Of a DNA stretch of 64,000 nt, positions 1-7,600 are shown one piece after another. The stretch comes from Mycolicibacterium brisbanense. Lineage in GTDB: Bacteria > Actinomycetota > Actinomycetes > Mycobacteriales > Mycobacteriaceae. The stretch spans positions 1 through 64,000 of the forward strand of contig NZ_BCSX01000054.1 of the NCBI RefSeq assembly GCF_001570425.1, given 5' to 3'. The notes under the pieces were generated by a model. That model saw nothing but the letters and a program-made list of their open reading frames with translations, had not been told where the DNA came from and ran no database searches. The number at the start of each line of letters is the position of its first letter. Within the stretch, counting starts at the first letter, position 1. A program made the position numbers and the translations under genes.

Positions 1-66
1 AACCACCACGACGAAGAATCACACGACGACGTCGTACACCACGTCCCGGGACTTGACCATTCTTAG
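1..66 (+). CDS. 3' end of an unidentified gene (partial)
   Basis: The window opens in a frame of 21 sense codons ending in TAG. The peptide is rich in His and acidic residues (NHHDEESHDDVVHH), as in metal-binding tails of some membrane or metallochaperone proteins. With so little sequence, function cannot be assigned and the frame could be chance. Confidence 0.3.
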   Translation, partial: NHHDEESHDDVVHHVPGLDHS

Positions 67-113
67 AGCTGAGAGGCGCAGGCTTTGGACGGTTGGGTTC
101 GCTACGGTTAGGC

Positions 114-755
114 GTGGGCAAAACGATCTACGTAGTGACCCATCCAGAAGCCACTCATCACTGCGAGGGTCTTGTCGGCGGCTGGTATGACTCAGACCTC
201 ACGGCCAGGGGCTTGGCCCAGACGATGTCAATAGCGCAATGGATGCGCGCACAGATCCCAGCCGGGGTCACCGCGGAGGTCTTTTCGTCGGACTTACTAC
301 GTGCCCGACGCACCGCCGACCAGATCGGTCACGCGATCGGATCGGCTGTGATGCTGGACCGAGACTTGCGTGAAAAGTCGTATGGGATTGCAGAAGGGCG
401 ACCCCAACACTGGCTCGATGAGCGGTTCATCCCCCCTCCTGCAGACGGTGACCGCCTGAACCACGACGAGGGCATCCCCGGAGCGGAAACAAAGGGAAAG
501 TTCGCCGCTCGGGTCTACTCGGCGATGAGATCCATCACCGCGCGCCCCGCCGAACACCAGATCATCGTGACACATGGGTTCGCACTGACCTTCGTCATCG
601 CCGCCTGGATACACATGCCCCCGGAGTCATTGGGCTACGCCAACTTTCGGTCGAACCCCGGCAGCATCACCACCCTCCGCCAGGATGACTACTTCCACAA
701 TCGCCAGGTGTCCGCGCTGGCCGACACACGTCACCTCGAACCCGCCACCTCTTAG
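114..755 (+). CDS. Histidine phosphatase superfamily protein with a variant THP motif
   Basis: About 213 residues of the phosphoglycerate-mutase-like histidine phosphatase fold, probably a cytosolic phosphatase of unknown substrate. The N-terminal strand reads IYVVTHPEATHH where the family normally has RHG: the putative phospho-acceptor His is kept but the preceding Arg is Thr and the Gly is Pro. DSDLTARG follows, then a central DLREKSYGIAEGR segment, and the second catalytic His lies in IIVTHGFAL. The GTG at 114 was chosen because it sits just before the first beta strand; a TTG at 93 is possible, and neither has a good ribosome binding site. It lies upstream of a NUDIX remnant and a P-loop gene on the same strand. 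Fold is fairly sure, function unknown. Confidence 0.8.
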   Translation: MGKTIYVVTHPEATHHCEGLVGGWYDSDLTARGLAQTMSIAQWMRAQIPAGVTAEVFSSDLLRARRTADQIGHAIGSAVMLDRDLREKSYGIAEGRPQHWLDERFIPPPADGDRLNHDEGIPGAETKGKFAARVYSAMRSITARPAEHQIIVTHGFALTFVIAAWIHMPPESLGYANFRSNPGSITTLRQDDYFHNRQVSALADTRHLEPATS

Positions 756-896
756 AGCCACCGACGAATCGAATCGAACCGAGGACCTCTACCCGGATCC
801 GAGTCGCCGCCGATGTTCTGCGGCAACGACAATGCTGGGAACCACATGTCTTCGACCAAGCCGCTCACCCGCAAGCCGGCAGCCAGATCCCTGTCG

Positions 897-1111
897 GGCG
901 GCGTCCATATGAATGAATCACTCGAAGAAGCTGTGCTGCGGGAAGTCCGAGGAGACGGGTCTCACGGATTTGCGCTCTCGGCAAGCAACTGCCGATCGAG
1001 GACAACCCGCACCTCCTGACCGGGCAACCGCGCCGCACCACCTTCTTCACGGTCGAAGTTGATTCCGAACTCCTGATGCATGGGAGCACGTCGTGGGGAA
1101 ATCCGACGCCG
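897..1111 (+). pseudogene. Frameshifted NUDIX hydrolase remnant
   Basis: From 897 to 965 one frame carries a degraded NUDIX box, SGGVHMNESLEEAVLREV followed by RGDGS where the active consensus has xEExG, so the metal-binding glutamates are lost. From about 977 another plus frame continues the fold with LGKQLPIEDNPHLL and PRRTTFFTVEVDSELL, typical of the strand after the box. No single frame spans both, so the gene is broken by a frameshift as well as by active-site loss. The 5' half of the fold is not recognisable. The rest of the gap between the phosphatase and the kinase-like gene (756-1255) shows nothing else. Confidence 0.6.
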
Positions 1112-1255
1112 GCAGCCGCCAGCCGTGAGACCGGATCTGATCGGCCTCGAATCTCTACATGCGAGACGCGCGAATGTCTTGTCGACACCTCACAACAACG
1201 CCGCAAGCTCAAAATTCTGTCGCGCGCGGAATGGTCCGAGTGGCAGGTTGTCAGG

Positions 1256-1777
1256 ATGGCCGACGAGGTGGTGTTCATCGGGGGACCGTCGGGGGTTGGC
1301 AAGTCCAGCGTCGGCTTAGAGATGCACGCCCAGTTGAGCGCCGCCGAAGTCTCGCACTGCGTCATCGACGGCGACTTCCTCGACATGGCCCACCCAACAC
1401 CCTGGGAACACCGGTTGGCCGAGCGCAACCTCGCGGCCATGTGGACCAACTACCGCGCGCTGGGCTACACCCGATTGATCTACACCAACACCGTCAGCGT
1501 GCTGCCCACCGTGATGCAGTCGCTGCTTCAAGCAATGGGCGGCGACCTCGAAGCGGTCGCCATCCTGCTGACATGCAACGAAGACACCGCCCGCCAACGC
1601 CTCGGCGAACGGGAAAAGGGTTCAGCACTCAACCACCACATCGAATTAAGCAGGAAGATGGCGGTAACGCTCGAAGCCGACTGCCCACCGACCGTGCACC
1701 GTGTCCCTACCGACACCCGCAGTATCCAGTCGGTAGCTGCACACGTTATCCGGCTGACAGCCTGGCTTACCGGCTAG
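1256..1777 (+). CDS. Small P-loop kinase-like protein
   Basis: A 173-residue P-loop protein resembling small-molecule kinases of the shikimate/gluconate/adenylylsulfate kinase type. It opens with strand VVFIG and Walker A GGPSGVGKSS. CVIDGDFLDMAHP resembles the acceptor-binding aspartate strand of these kinases, and RQRLGEREKGS looks like an Arg-rich lid. The substrate is unknown. The ATG at 1256 puts the P-loop about eight residues from the start; the frame is open upstream to 1076, but that part belongs to the NUDIX remnant. It is the last gene of a small plus-strand group. Confidence 0.75.
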   Translation: MADEVVFIGGPSGVGKSSVGLEMHAQLSAAEVSHCVIDGDFLDMAHPTPWEHRLAERNLAAMWTNYRALGYTRLIYTNTVSVLPTVMQSLLQAMGGDLEAVAILLTCNEDTARQRLGEREKGSALNHHIELSRKMAVTLEADCPPTVHRVPTDTRSIQSVAAHVIRLTAWLTG

Positions 1778-1811
1778 CCTCACCACCTGCGGAGTGAGAC
1801 AAAACGATCGC

Positions 1812-1833
1812 TCTCGTTTGTCTAGAAACGAGA
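1812..1833. repeat. Perfect 8-bp inverted repeat, with a half-site copy at 1963-1975
   Basis: TCTCGTTT (1812-1819) and AAACGAGA (1826-1833) flank the 6-base loop GTCTAG, 35 bases after the kinase-like gene stops. TCTAGAAACGAGA recurs with one change at 1963-1975. It could be a terminator or an operator. The 423-base gap 1778-2200 holds, besides this, the imperfect palindrome ACTTA-C-TAAGT (2167-2177) just before the next gene; no further gene is seen. Confidence 0.5.
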
Positions 1834-2200
1834 TACCGTCCACAGTGACTGCGGCACCTGTTGAACGGGTCGAGCCTCCGTGGCGCAATTCAGTTCGAAG
1901 TCCTCACAGCCACCAGAGATTGACAACAACGATCCGAGACGGGATCTGAGCCGCCCTCATTCTCTAGAAGCGAGACGCTCCGCCAATTTCCGTGGTTGCT
2001 CGGCGGTGTCCCGTTCCTGCGTTCTGGTGCTGCTCGGTCTGCCACTCGACCGCCTGCCTGCGGCCAGCGCAGTCGTTTTCTGTGTGCTCGGAAAAGCTAT
2101 GTCCCAGTTAAGTTTTCGCTATGCCTCCGGTAGGCGGTCTTCCTTCGTCGGCGCGACATTAGATAGACTTACTAAGTGTGGCGACGAGGAGGTGCACGAT

Positions 2201-2470
2201 ATGCCACGACGAAAATTGCGGCAGAGGCTGATCGGCGGGGTAGTGATCGGCGGAGCGCTCATGGCGGGAGCACTGAGCCTGTCCGGTGTGGCCAATGCCG
2301 CGCCGGCGGTTCAACTGGGGCCGGTTCCGCTGTGGGGTCCGCCGCCACCACCGCCCCCGCCATTCTGGGGGCCACCGCCGCCATACTTCTGGGGACCACC
2401 CCCGCCGTTCTGGGGTCCGCCGCCACCGCCCCCGCCGCCGTTCTGGGGCCCACCGCACCGGCGCTGGTGA
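2201..2470 (+). CDS. Small secreted proline-rich protein with WGPPPP repeats
   Basis: An 89-residue protein. Residues 1-35 form a signal peptide: basic start MPRRKLRQR, hydrophobic GGVVIGGALMAGALSL, and a predicted cut after ANA. The mature part is almost entirely WGPPPP(PP)FWGPPPPYFWG-type repeats with Trp and Phe/Tyr spaced by proline runs, ending in HRRW. Such extended aromatic/proline peptides are expected at the cell wall; no enzymatic domain is present. A strong ribosome binding site (GAGGAGGT, 2186-2193) supports this ATG. A perfect 18-bp hairpin terminator follows the stop. Function unknown. Confidence 0.8.
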   Translation: MPRRKLRQRLIGGVVIGGALMAGALSLSGVANAAPAVQLGPVPLWGPPPPPPPPFWGPPPPYFWGPPPPFWGPPPPPPPPFWGPPHRRW

Positions 2471-2493
2471 ACAACGCCCCCGAACGACGACAA

Positions 2494-2534
2494 CGCCGAG
2501 GATTGCGGTCACATACTGACCGCAATCCTCGGCG
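2494..2534. terminator. Bidirectional hairpin terminator, perfect 18-bp stem
   Basis: CGCCGAGGATTGCGGTCA (2494-2511) pairs perfectly with 2517-2534 around the loop CATAC. It lies between two convergent genes, the proline-rich gene (plus) and echA19 (minus). The outer GCCGAGGAT...ATCCTCGGC arms recur at 32258-32311 and 33317-33370, so it belongs to a dispersed palindrome family. Confidence 0.8.
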
Positions 2535-2552
2535 CAATGGCTGTTGGAGCGC

Positions 2553-3353
2553 TTACTTCATCTGAAAGTTGGGTGCCCGCTTCTCCTTGAACGCCAGCGG
2601 GCCTTCTTTGGCGTCCTGGGACAGGAACACCGGGATGCCGTTGGCGGTGTCCGGCTTGAACGCGTCGAGTTCGTGCATGCCCTCGGTCTCGCGGATGGTT
2701 TTGAGGATCGCCTGTACGGCCAGTGGGCCGTTGTTGTTGATCACCTCGGCGATCTCCAGCGCCTTGTCCAGCGCTGTGCCGTCGGGCACCACATAACCGA
2801 TCAGCCCGTAGGACAATGCCTCGGCGGCGGTGATGTGGCGGCCGGTCAGCAGCAGATCGCACGCGATGGTGTACGGGATCTGTCGGACCAGACGCACCGC
2901 CGAACCACCCATCGGGTAGAGGCTCCACTTGGCTTCGGAAATGCCGAACTTCGCGCTCTCGCCGGCCACCCGGATGTCCGTGCCCTGCAGGATCTCGGTG
3001 CCACCGGCGATGGCCGGGCCCTCGACCGCGGCGATCAGTGGCTTGGTGAGGCGGCGGCCCTTCAGCAGGCCGTCGATGCGTGACGGGTCGTAGCTGCCGT
3101 CCTTGAAGGAGTCGCCCGGCGGCTTCTTGGTCGCGCCCTTGAGATCCATGCCCGCGCAGAAGTAGCCGCCGGCGCCGGTGAGGATGCAGGTACGGATCTC
3201 CGGATCGTCGTCGACGCGGTCCCAGGCCTCCACCATGATCGAGAGCATCTCGGCGGAAAGCGCATTGCGCGCCTCCGGCCGGTTCAGCGTCACGATCAGG
3301 GTGTGTCCGCGCTGCTCAATGAGGGCGTCGGGCCCCTTTGGGGTATCGCTCAC
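2553..3353 (-). CDS. echA19: Enoyl-CoA hydratase EchA19 (cholesterol side chain)
   Basis: 266 residues, full crotonase length. Characteristic elements are the CoA/oxyanion-hole segment GGYFCAGMDL and EGPAIAGGTEIL with a glutamate at the catalytic position. In mycobacteria EchA19 hydrates enoyl-CoA intermediates of the cholesterol side chain. The assignment rests on the divergent pairing with fadD19 and a shared KstR box, the arrangement of Rv3515c-Rv3516. The start is GTG at 3353, preceded by a weak GAGGCG. The gene converges on the proline-rich gene across the 2494-2534 terminator. Expected to be derepressed by cholesterol metabolites via KstR. Confidence 0.88.
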   Translation of the reverse strand: MSDTPKGPDALIEQRGHTLIVTLNRPEARNALSAEMLSIMVEAWDRVDDDPEIRTCILTGAGGYFCAGMDLKGATKKPPGDSFKDGSYDPSRIDGLLKGRRLTKPLIAAVEGPAIAGGTEILQGTDIRVAGESAKFGISEAKWSLYPMGGSAVRLVRQIPYTIACDLLLTGRHITAAEALSYGLIGYVVPDGTALDKALEIAEVINNNGPLAVQAILKTIRETEGMHELDAFKPDTANGIPVFLSQDAKEGPLAFKEKRAPNFQMK

Positions 3354-3386
3354 GGGTGTCCGCCTCTCTGCGTTCTCGACCCAGAC

Positions 3387-3415
3387 TTGTCACGAAATGT
3401 AACACGTTCTAGTTT
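3387..3415 (+). promoter_or_regulatory. fadD19 promoter with a KstR operator in its spacer
   Basis: TGTAACACGTTCTA (3398-3411) matches the KstR consensus TnnAACnnGTTnnA exactly. It lies between a -35-like TTGTCA (3387-3392) and a -10-like TAGTTT (3410-3415), 17 bases apart, so bound repressor would block polymerase. The expected transcription start falls at or next to the fadD19 GTG (3423), suggesting a leaderless mRNA. The same box lies upstream of divergent echA19. Confidence 0.75.
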
Positions 3416-3422
3416 AGGTTCT

Positions 3423-5075
3423 GTGGCTCTGAATATCGCCGATCTCGCCGAGCACGCCATCGACGCTGTGCCGGACCGTGTCGCCCTGATCTGCGGGGAC
3501 GAAAAGCTGACCTATGCCGAGCTCGAGGCCAAGGCCAACCAGTTGGCTCACTACCTCATCGCCCAGGGCGTCAAGAAGGACGACAAGGTCGGCTTGTATT
3601 GCCGCAACCGCAACGAGATCGTCATCGCGATGCTGGGCATCGTCAAGGCCGGCGCGATTCTGGTCAACGTCAACTTCCGCTATGTCGAGGGCGAACTCAA
3701 ATACCTGTTCGAGAACTCCGACATGGTCGCTGTGGTGCACGAGCGCCAGTACTCCGACCGGGTCGCCAACGTGCTGCCGGAGCTGCCGCTGCTGAAGACC
3801 AAACTCGTCGTCGAGGACGGCAGCGATCTGGACTACCAGCGGTACGGCGGCGTCGAGTTCTACTCGGCCATCGCCGACCAGTCGCCCGAGCGTGATTTCG
3901 GGCCGCGCAGCGAGGACGACATCTACCTGCTCTACACCGGTGGCACCACGGGATTCCCCAAGGGGGTGATGTGGCGTCACGAGGACATCTACCGGGTGTT
4001 GTTCGGCGGCACGGACTTTGCGACCGGCGAACCGATCGCCGACGAATACGATCTGTCCAAGCAGGCCGTCGCGAACCCGCCGATGATCCGGCTGCCCATC
4101 CCGCCGATGATCCACGGCGCGACGCAGTCGGCCACCTGGATGGCGTTGTTCACCGGTCACACCGTGGTGCTGATGCCGGAGTTCGACGCCGATGCGACGT
4201 GGCGAATGATCCACGAGCACAAGGTGAATCTGCTGTTCTTCACAGGCGACGCGATGGCCCGCCCGCTGCTCGATGCGCTGTTGGCACACCAGGACGCCGG
4301 CAACGAATACGACCTCTCCAGCCTGTTCCTCCTGGCCAGCACCGCGGCGCTGTTCTCGACCAGTCTCAAGGAGAAATTCCTTGAGCTGCTGCCGAATCGG
4401 GTCATCACCGATTCGATCGGATCGTCCGAGACGGGTTTCGGCGGCACCAGCATCGTCGCCAAGGGGCAGAGCCACACCGGCGGCCCGCGCGTGACCATCG
4501 ACAAGAACACCAAGGTACTCGACGACGACGGCAACGAGGTGGTCCCGGGTTCCGGCGTGCGCGGCATCATCGCCAAATGCGGCCACATCCCGGTTGGCTA
4601 CTTCAAGGACGAGAAGAAGACGGCCGAGACGTTCCGGACCATCAACGGTGTGCGGTACGCGATTCCGGGTGACTACGCCGAGGTCGAGGCCGACGGCAGC
4701 GTGACGATGCTGGGCCGCGGCTCGGTGTCGATCAACAGTGGCGGCGAGAAGATCTACCCCGAGGAAGTCGAGGCTGCGCTGAAGGGTCACCCCGACGTGT
4801 TCGACGCGCTGGTGGTGGGTGTTCCCGACGAGCGTTTCGGTCAGCATGTCGCCGCGGTGGTGCAGCCGCGCGAGGGCGCCCGCCCTTCCCTGGCTGAACT
4901 GGACGCCTTCGTGCGCTCGGAGATCGCCGGGTACAAGGTGCCGCGCAGCCTGTGGCTGGTCGACGAGGTGAAGCGCTCACCGGCGGGCAAGCCCGACTAT
5001 CGGTGGGCCAAGGAGCAAACCGAGCAGCGTGCCGCCGACGAGGTCCACGCGAATCACGTGGGAGCAACCAAATGA
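3423..5075 (+). CDS. fadD19: Steroid side-chain acyl-CoA ligase FadD19
   Basis: 550 residues, an ANL-superfamily AMP-forming ligase. The P-loop is YTGGTTGFPKG; further motifs are DSIGSSETG, GDYAEVEADG, GGEKIYPEEVE and the C-terminal catalytic lysine in SPAGKPDYRWA. FadD19 attaches CoA to the C26 carboxylate of cholesterol metabolites with the full C8 side chain. The frame is open upstream to 3303, but the GTG at 3423 gives the family length and starts with VALNIADLAEHA. No ribosome binding site precedes it, in keeping with a leaderless message. It overlaps the next gene by ATGA. Confidence 0.93.
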   Translation: MALNIADLAEHAIDAVPDRVALICGDEKLTYAELEAKANQLAHYLIAQGVKKDDKVGLYCRNRNEIVIAMLGIVKAGAILVNVNFRYVEGELKYLFENSDMVAVVHERQYSDRVANVLPELPLLKTKLVVEDGSDLDYQRYGGVEFYSAIADQSPERDFGPRSEDDIYLLYTGGTTGFPKGVMWRHEDIYRVLFGGTDFATGEPIADEYDLSKQAVANPPMIRLPIPPMIHGATQSATWMALFTGHTVVLMPEFDADATWRMIHEHKVNLLFFTGDAMARPLLDALLAHQDAGNEYDLSSLFLLASTAALFSTSLKEKFLELLPNRVITDSIGSSETGFGGTSIVAKGQSHTGGPRVTIDKNTKVLDDDGNEVVPGSGVRGIIAKCGHIPVGYFKDEKKTAETFRTINGVRYAIPGDYAEVEADGSVTMLGRGSVSINSGGEKIYPEEVEAALKGHPDVFDALVVGVPDERFGQHVAAVVQPREGARPSLAELDAFVRSEIAGYKVPRSLWLVDEVKRSPAGKPDYRWAKEQTEQRAADEVHANHVGATK

Positions 5076-6193
5076 AGACAGATCTGTGCGAGCGGTTCGG
5101 GATCGAATATCCGATCTTCGTGTTCACGCCGTCGGAGAAGGTGGCCGCCGCGGTGAGCAAGGCCGGCGGGCTGGGCGTGCTCGGCTGCGTGCGATTCAAC
5201 GAGGCCGACGACCTGGAGAACGTCCTGCAGTGGATGGACGCCAACACCGACGGCAAGCCCTACGGCGTCGACGTCGTCATGCCCGCCAAGATCCCCACCG
5301 AGGGCACCGCTGTCGACATCAACAAGCTCATCCCACAGAGTCACCGCGACTTTGTCGCGAAAACCCTTGCCGATCTTGGTGTTCCGCCCCTGCCGGAGGA
5401 TGAGGAGCGCAACGAGGGGGTGCTGGGCTGGCTGCATTCGGTGGCCCGCAGCCACGTCGAGGTGGCGCTCAAGCATCCCATCAAGCTGATCGCCAACGCG
5501 CTGGGCTCGCCGCCCAACGACGTCATCGAGCAGGTGCACGCCGCGGGTGTGCCGGTGGCAGCGTTGGCGGGCAGCGCCAAGCACGCACTGCGCCACGTCG
5601 AGAACGGCGTGGACATCGTCGTCGCGCAAGGGCACGAGGCGGGCGGGCACACGGGCGAGATCGGCTCGATGGTGTTGTGGCCGGAAATCGTTGACGCGCT
5701 TCACGGTAAGGCCCCGGTGCTGGCCGCCGGCGGCATCGGCACCGGCAAGCAGGTCGCGGCCGCGCTGGCATTGGGAGCGTCGGGGGTGTGGATGGGCTCG
5801 GCATTCCTGACGTCGGCAGAATACGACCTGGGCCATCGGCTTCCCGGCGGCACGTCGACCATCCAGGAGGCGCTGCTGCGGGCGGGTACGGCCGACACCG
5901 TGCGCCGCAGGATCTACACGGGAAAACCGGCCCGGCTGCTCAAGACCAAGTGGACCGATGCCTGGGATGCCCCGGACGCACCGGAACCACTGCCGATGCC
6001 GCTGCAGAACATCTTGGTCAGTGAGGCGCATCAGCGGATGAACGAGTCGGACAACCCCGACACCGTGTCCATGCCGGTCGGTCAGATCGTGGGCCGCATG
6101 AACGAGATCCGTCCCGTCGCAGACATCATCGCGGAACTGGTGAGCGGATTCGAGGCAGCCACAAAGCGGCTCGACGACGTCCGCGACAGCTGA
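5072..6193 (+). CDS. Nitronate monooxygenase / 2-nitropropane dioxygenase-like FMN protein
   Basis: 373 residues of the FMN-binding TIM-barrel family. Visible landmarks are GIEYPIFVFTPSEKVAAAV, GGLGVLG, the AQGHEAGGHTG loop with the candidate catalytic His, and the phosphate-binding APVLAAGGIGTGKQV...GASGVWMGSAF. In actinobacteria, relatives beside steroid genes have been linked to enoyl-CoA reduction rather than nitronate oxidation, so the family label should not be read as the reaction. The start overlaps fadD19 (ATGA), implying translational coupling and a role in sterol catabolism. Exact substrate unknown. Confidence 0.85.
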   Translation: MKTDLCERFGIEYPIFVFTPSEKVAAAVSKAGGLGVLGCVRFNEADDLENVLQWMDANTDGKPYGVDVVMPAKIPTEGTAVDINKLIPQSHRDFVAKTLADLGVPPLPEDEERNEGVLGWLHSVARSHVEVALKHPIKLIANALGSPPNDVIEQVHAAGVPVAALAGSAKHALRHVENGVDIVVAQGHEAGGHTGEIGSMVLWPEIVDALHGKAPVLAAGGIGTGKQVAAALALGASGVWMGSAFLTSAEYDLGHRLPGGTSTIQEALLRAGTADTVRRRIYTGKPARLLKTKWTDAWDAPDAPEPLPMPLQNILVSEAHQRMNESDNPDTVSMPVGQIVGRMNEIRPVADIIAELVSGFEAATKRLDDVRDS

Positions 6194-6203
6194 TTTTTTC
6201 CTC

Positions 6204-6262
6204 GCGAGCAGACATCGCGGTACGCGACACGCCGCGATTGCGGGACCTTGATGTCTGTTCGC
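6204..6262. repeat. Intergenic hairpin element, copy 1 (likely terminator)
   Basis: CAGACATC (6209-6216) pairs with GATGTCTG (6250-6257); flanking bases extend the stem to about 12 pairs with one G-U. It lies between convergent genes. The right arm, GGGACCTTGATGTCTGTTCGC, closely resembles the sequence at 7571-7591, marking a dispersed element. Confidence 0.55.
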
Positions 6263-6278
6263 CGGAAAACGTGGGCGG

Positions 6279-7337
6279 CTACGGATCCGGTGGCCGGCTG
6301 TGATCGGCCGCTGCCCGAGCGACAGCGATGCGACTTGAGGTAGCGGCCGTCACGCGCTTGTTGTAGCGCATCCACGCCCAGAGCAATATCAGCGGAACCA
6401 CCAGGCCGCCGATGCCGAACACGATGAAACTGGTGAACCCGCTCATGTGTTCGGTGAGCCACGCGAAATTCTGTCCGAAGAATCCGGTGATGAAAGTCAG
6501 CGGCAGGAACACCGTGGCCAGGATCGTCAGCTGTTCGATCGTGCTGTTCTGGCGCACGCTCACCTCGGTTTGTTCCACGGAGATGACGGCCATGTTCGCT
6601 TGCAGGACGGTGGCCAGGAGTTCCTTCTGAGCCGCCACTTCTTCGCTGATGAGATGCACGTGGTCGTGCACATCGCGCAGATATGGCGCGAGTTCGGCCT
6701 CCTCGACATTGCGCTCGACGCGAGTGAGCACCGCGAGCAAGGGGTGAACCGCGCGATAGAAGTTGGTGACCTCGCGACGTAGATCGTAGATCTTCTCGGT
6801 CGGCGCGACCGCACCGGAGAATACGGTTCCTTCGACCAGTTCGATGTCGGATTCCAGGCCGGCGACCACCGGCCCGTAGCCCTTGATCACCTGGTCGAGG
6901 ATCGCCCACAACACCGAGTTCGGGCCGAGCGCAAGCAGTTTCGGATGTTGTTCGAGCCGGGTCCTGGCGCCGTGCAGCTCGCTCGCGACACCTTGCCGAA
7001 CCGTGATGACGAAGCCGGGCCCGACGAAGATGCTGATCTCGCCGAAGTCGACTTCATCCTGATCGTGGTTGTAGCGGGCGGTGCGCAGGATGACCAATTG
7101 CACGCCGGATTCGTACTCCTCGACCTTCGGACGCAGGTGAAACGTCTTGGCGTCGTCGACGGCCAGCTCGTGCAGATCGAAGGAGTCCCGCACCTCGTCG
7201 AGTTCCTCACTGCTCGGCTCGAAGAGCCCCAGCCACACGAACCCGCCTTGATGGCATTGCTGTGCCGCTTCGTCCAGGGAGATCGTCCGGTCGCTTTGCC
7301 GGCTACCGTCGAGATAGTGCGCGCAGTCGACAATCAC
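6279..7337 (-). CDS. CorA-family divalent cation transporter
   Basis: 352 residues. A long acidic and helical cytoplasmic domain (about 1-285) is followed by two C-terminal membrane segments, LTILATVFLPLTFITGFF and SFIVFGIGGLVVPLILLWAW, the CorA 2-TM layout. The signature loop after TM1 reads GQNF rather than the canonical GMN, so ion selectivity may differ (Mg2+, Co2+, Zn2+ or Ni2+ are possible for the family). The GTG at 7337 was chosen because GGAGGT lies five bases upstream; a TTG 21 bases earlier has no such site. It is transcribed away from gabD2. Confidence 0.85.
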   Translation of the reverse strand: MIVDCAHYLDGSRQSDRTISLDEAAQQCHQGGFVWLGLFEPSSEELDEVRDSFDLHELAVDDAKTFHLRPKVEEYESGVQLVILRTARYNHDQDEVDFGEISIFVGPGFVITVRQGVASELHGARTRLEQHPKLLALGPNSVLWAILDQVIKGYGPVVAGLESDIELVEGTVFSGAVAPTEKIYDLRREVTNFYRAVHPLLAVLTRVERNVEEAELAPYLRDVHDHVHLISEEVAAQKELLATVLQANMAVISVEQTEVSVRQNSTIEQLTILATVFLPLTFITGFFGQNFAWLTEHMSGFTSFIVFGIGGLVVPLILLWAWMRYNKRVTAATSSRIAVARAAADHSRPPDP

Positions 7338-7509
7338 GGGACACCTCCGGCAGAACAAGGGTGTGGCTACTGGCTGTATTCAACACCGCCGTCGGAATCT
7401 ACGGCCGGTATATGAGCGCACACCTTCGCCACATCCCAAAGTCGTGACGTCGCACCGGGTTTCCCGCGAGATTGTCTGAGAATTTGCTGGCGAGTGCCTG
7501 GACATCTCC

Positions 7510-7591
7510 CGCGAGCAGCCCCCGCAGGCGGGGGGCCCCAGCTGGGGCACCCCGACCCGCCGTGGTTGCCGGACCTTGGCGTCTGCTCGCG
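7510..7591. repeat. Nested hairpin element between gabD2 and corA, copy 2
   Basis: The outer arms CGCGAGCAG (7510-7518) and CTGCTCGCG (7583-7591) are perfect complements. Inside are a second hairpin, CCCCCGC/GCGGGGG (7519-7534), and a 14-base palindrome GCCCCAGCTGGGGC (7535-7548). The right side, GGACCTTGGCGTCTGCTCGC, resembles 6243-6262. It begins ten bases past the gabD2 stop, so it probably terminates gabD2. Confidence 0.55.
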
Positions 7592-7600
7592 AGGGAAAGG

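Noticed and set aside
3414..4847. 477-codon open frame antisense to fadD19
   Set aside because: High-GC third-position shadow of a gene with clear ligase motifs; the antisense protein has no recognisable domain.
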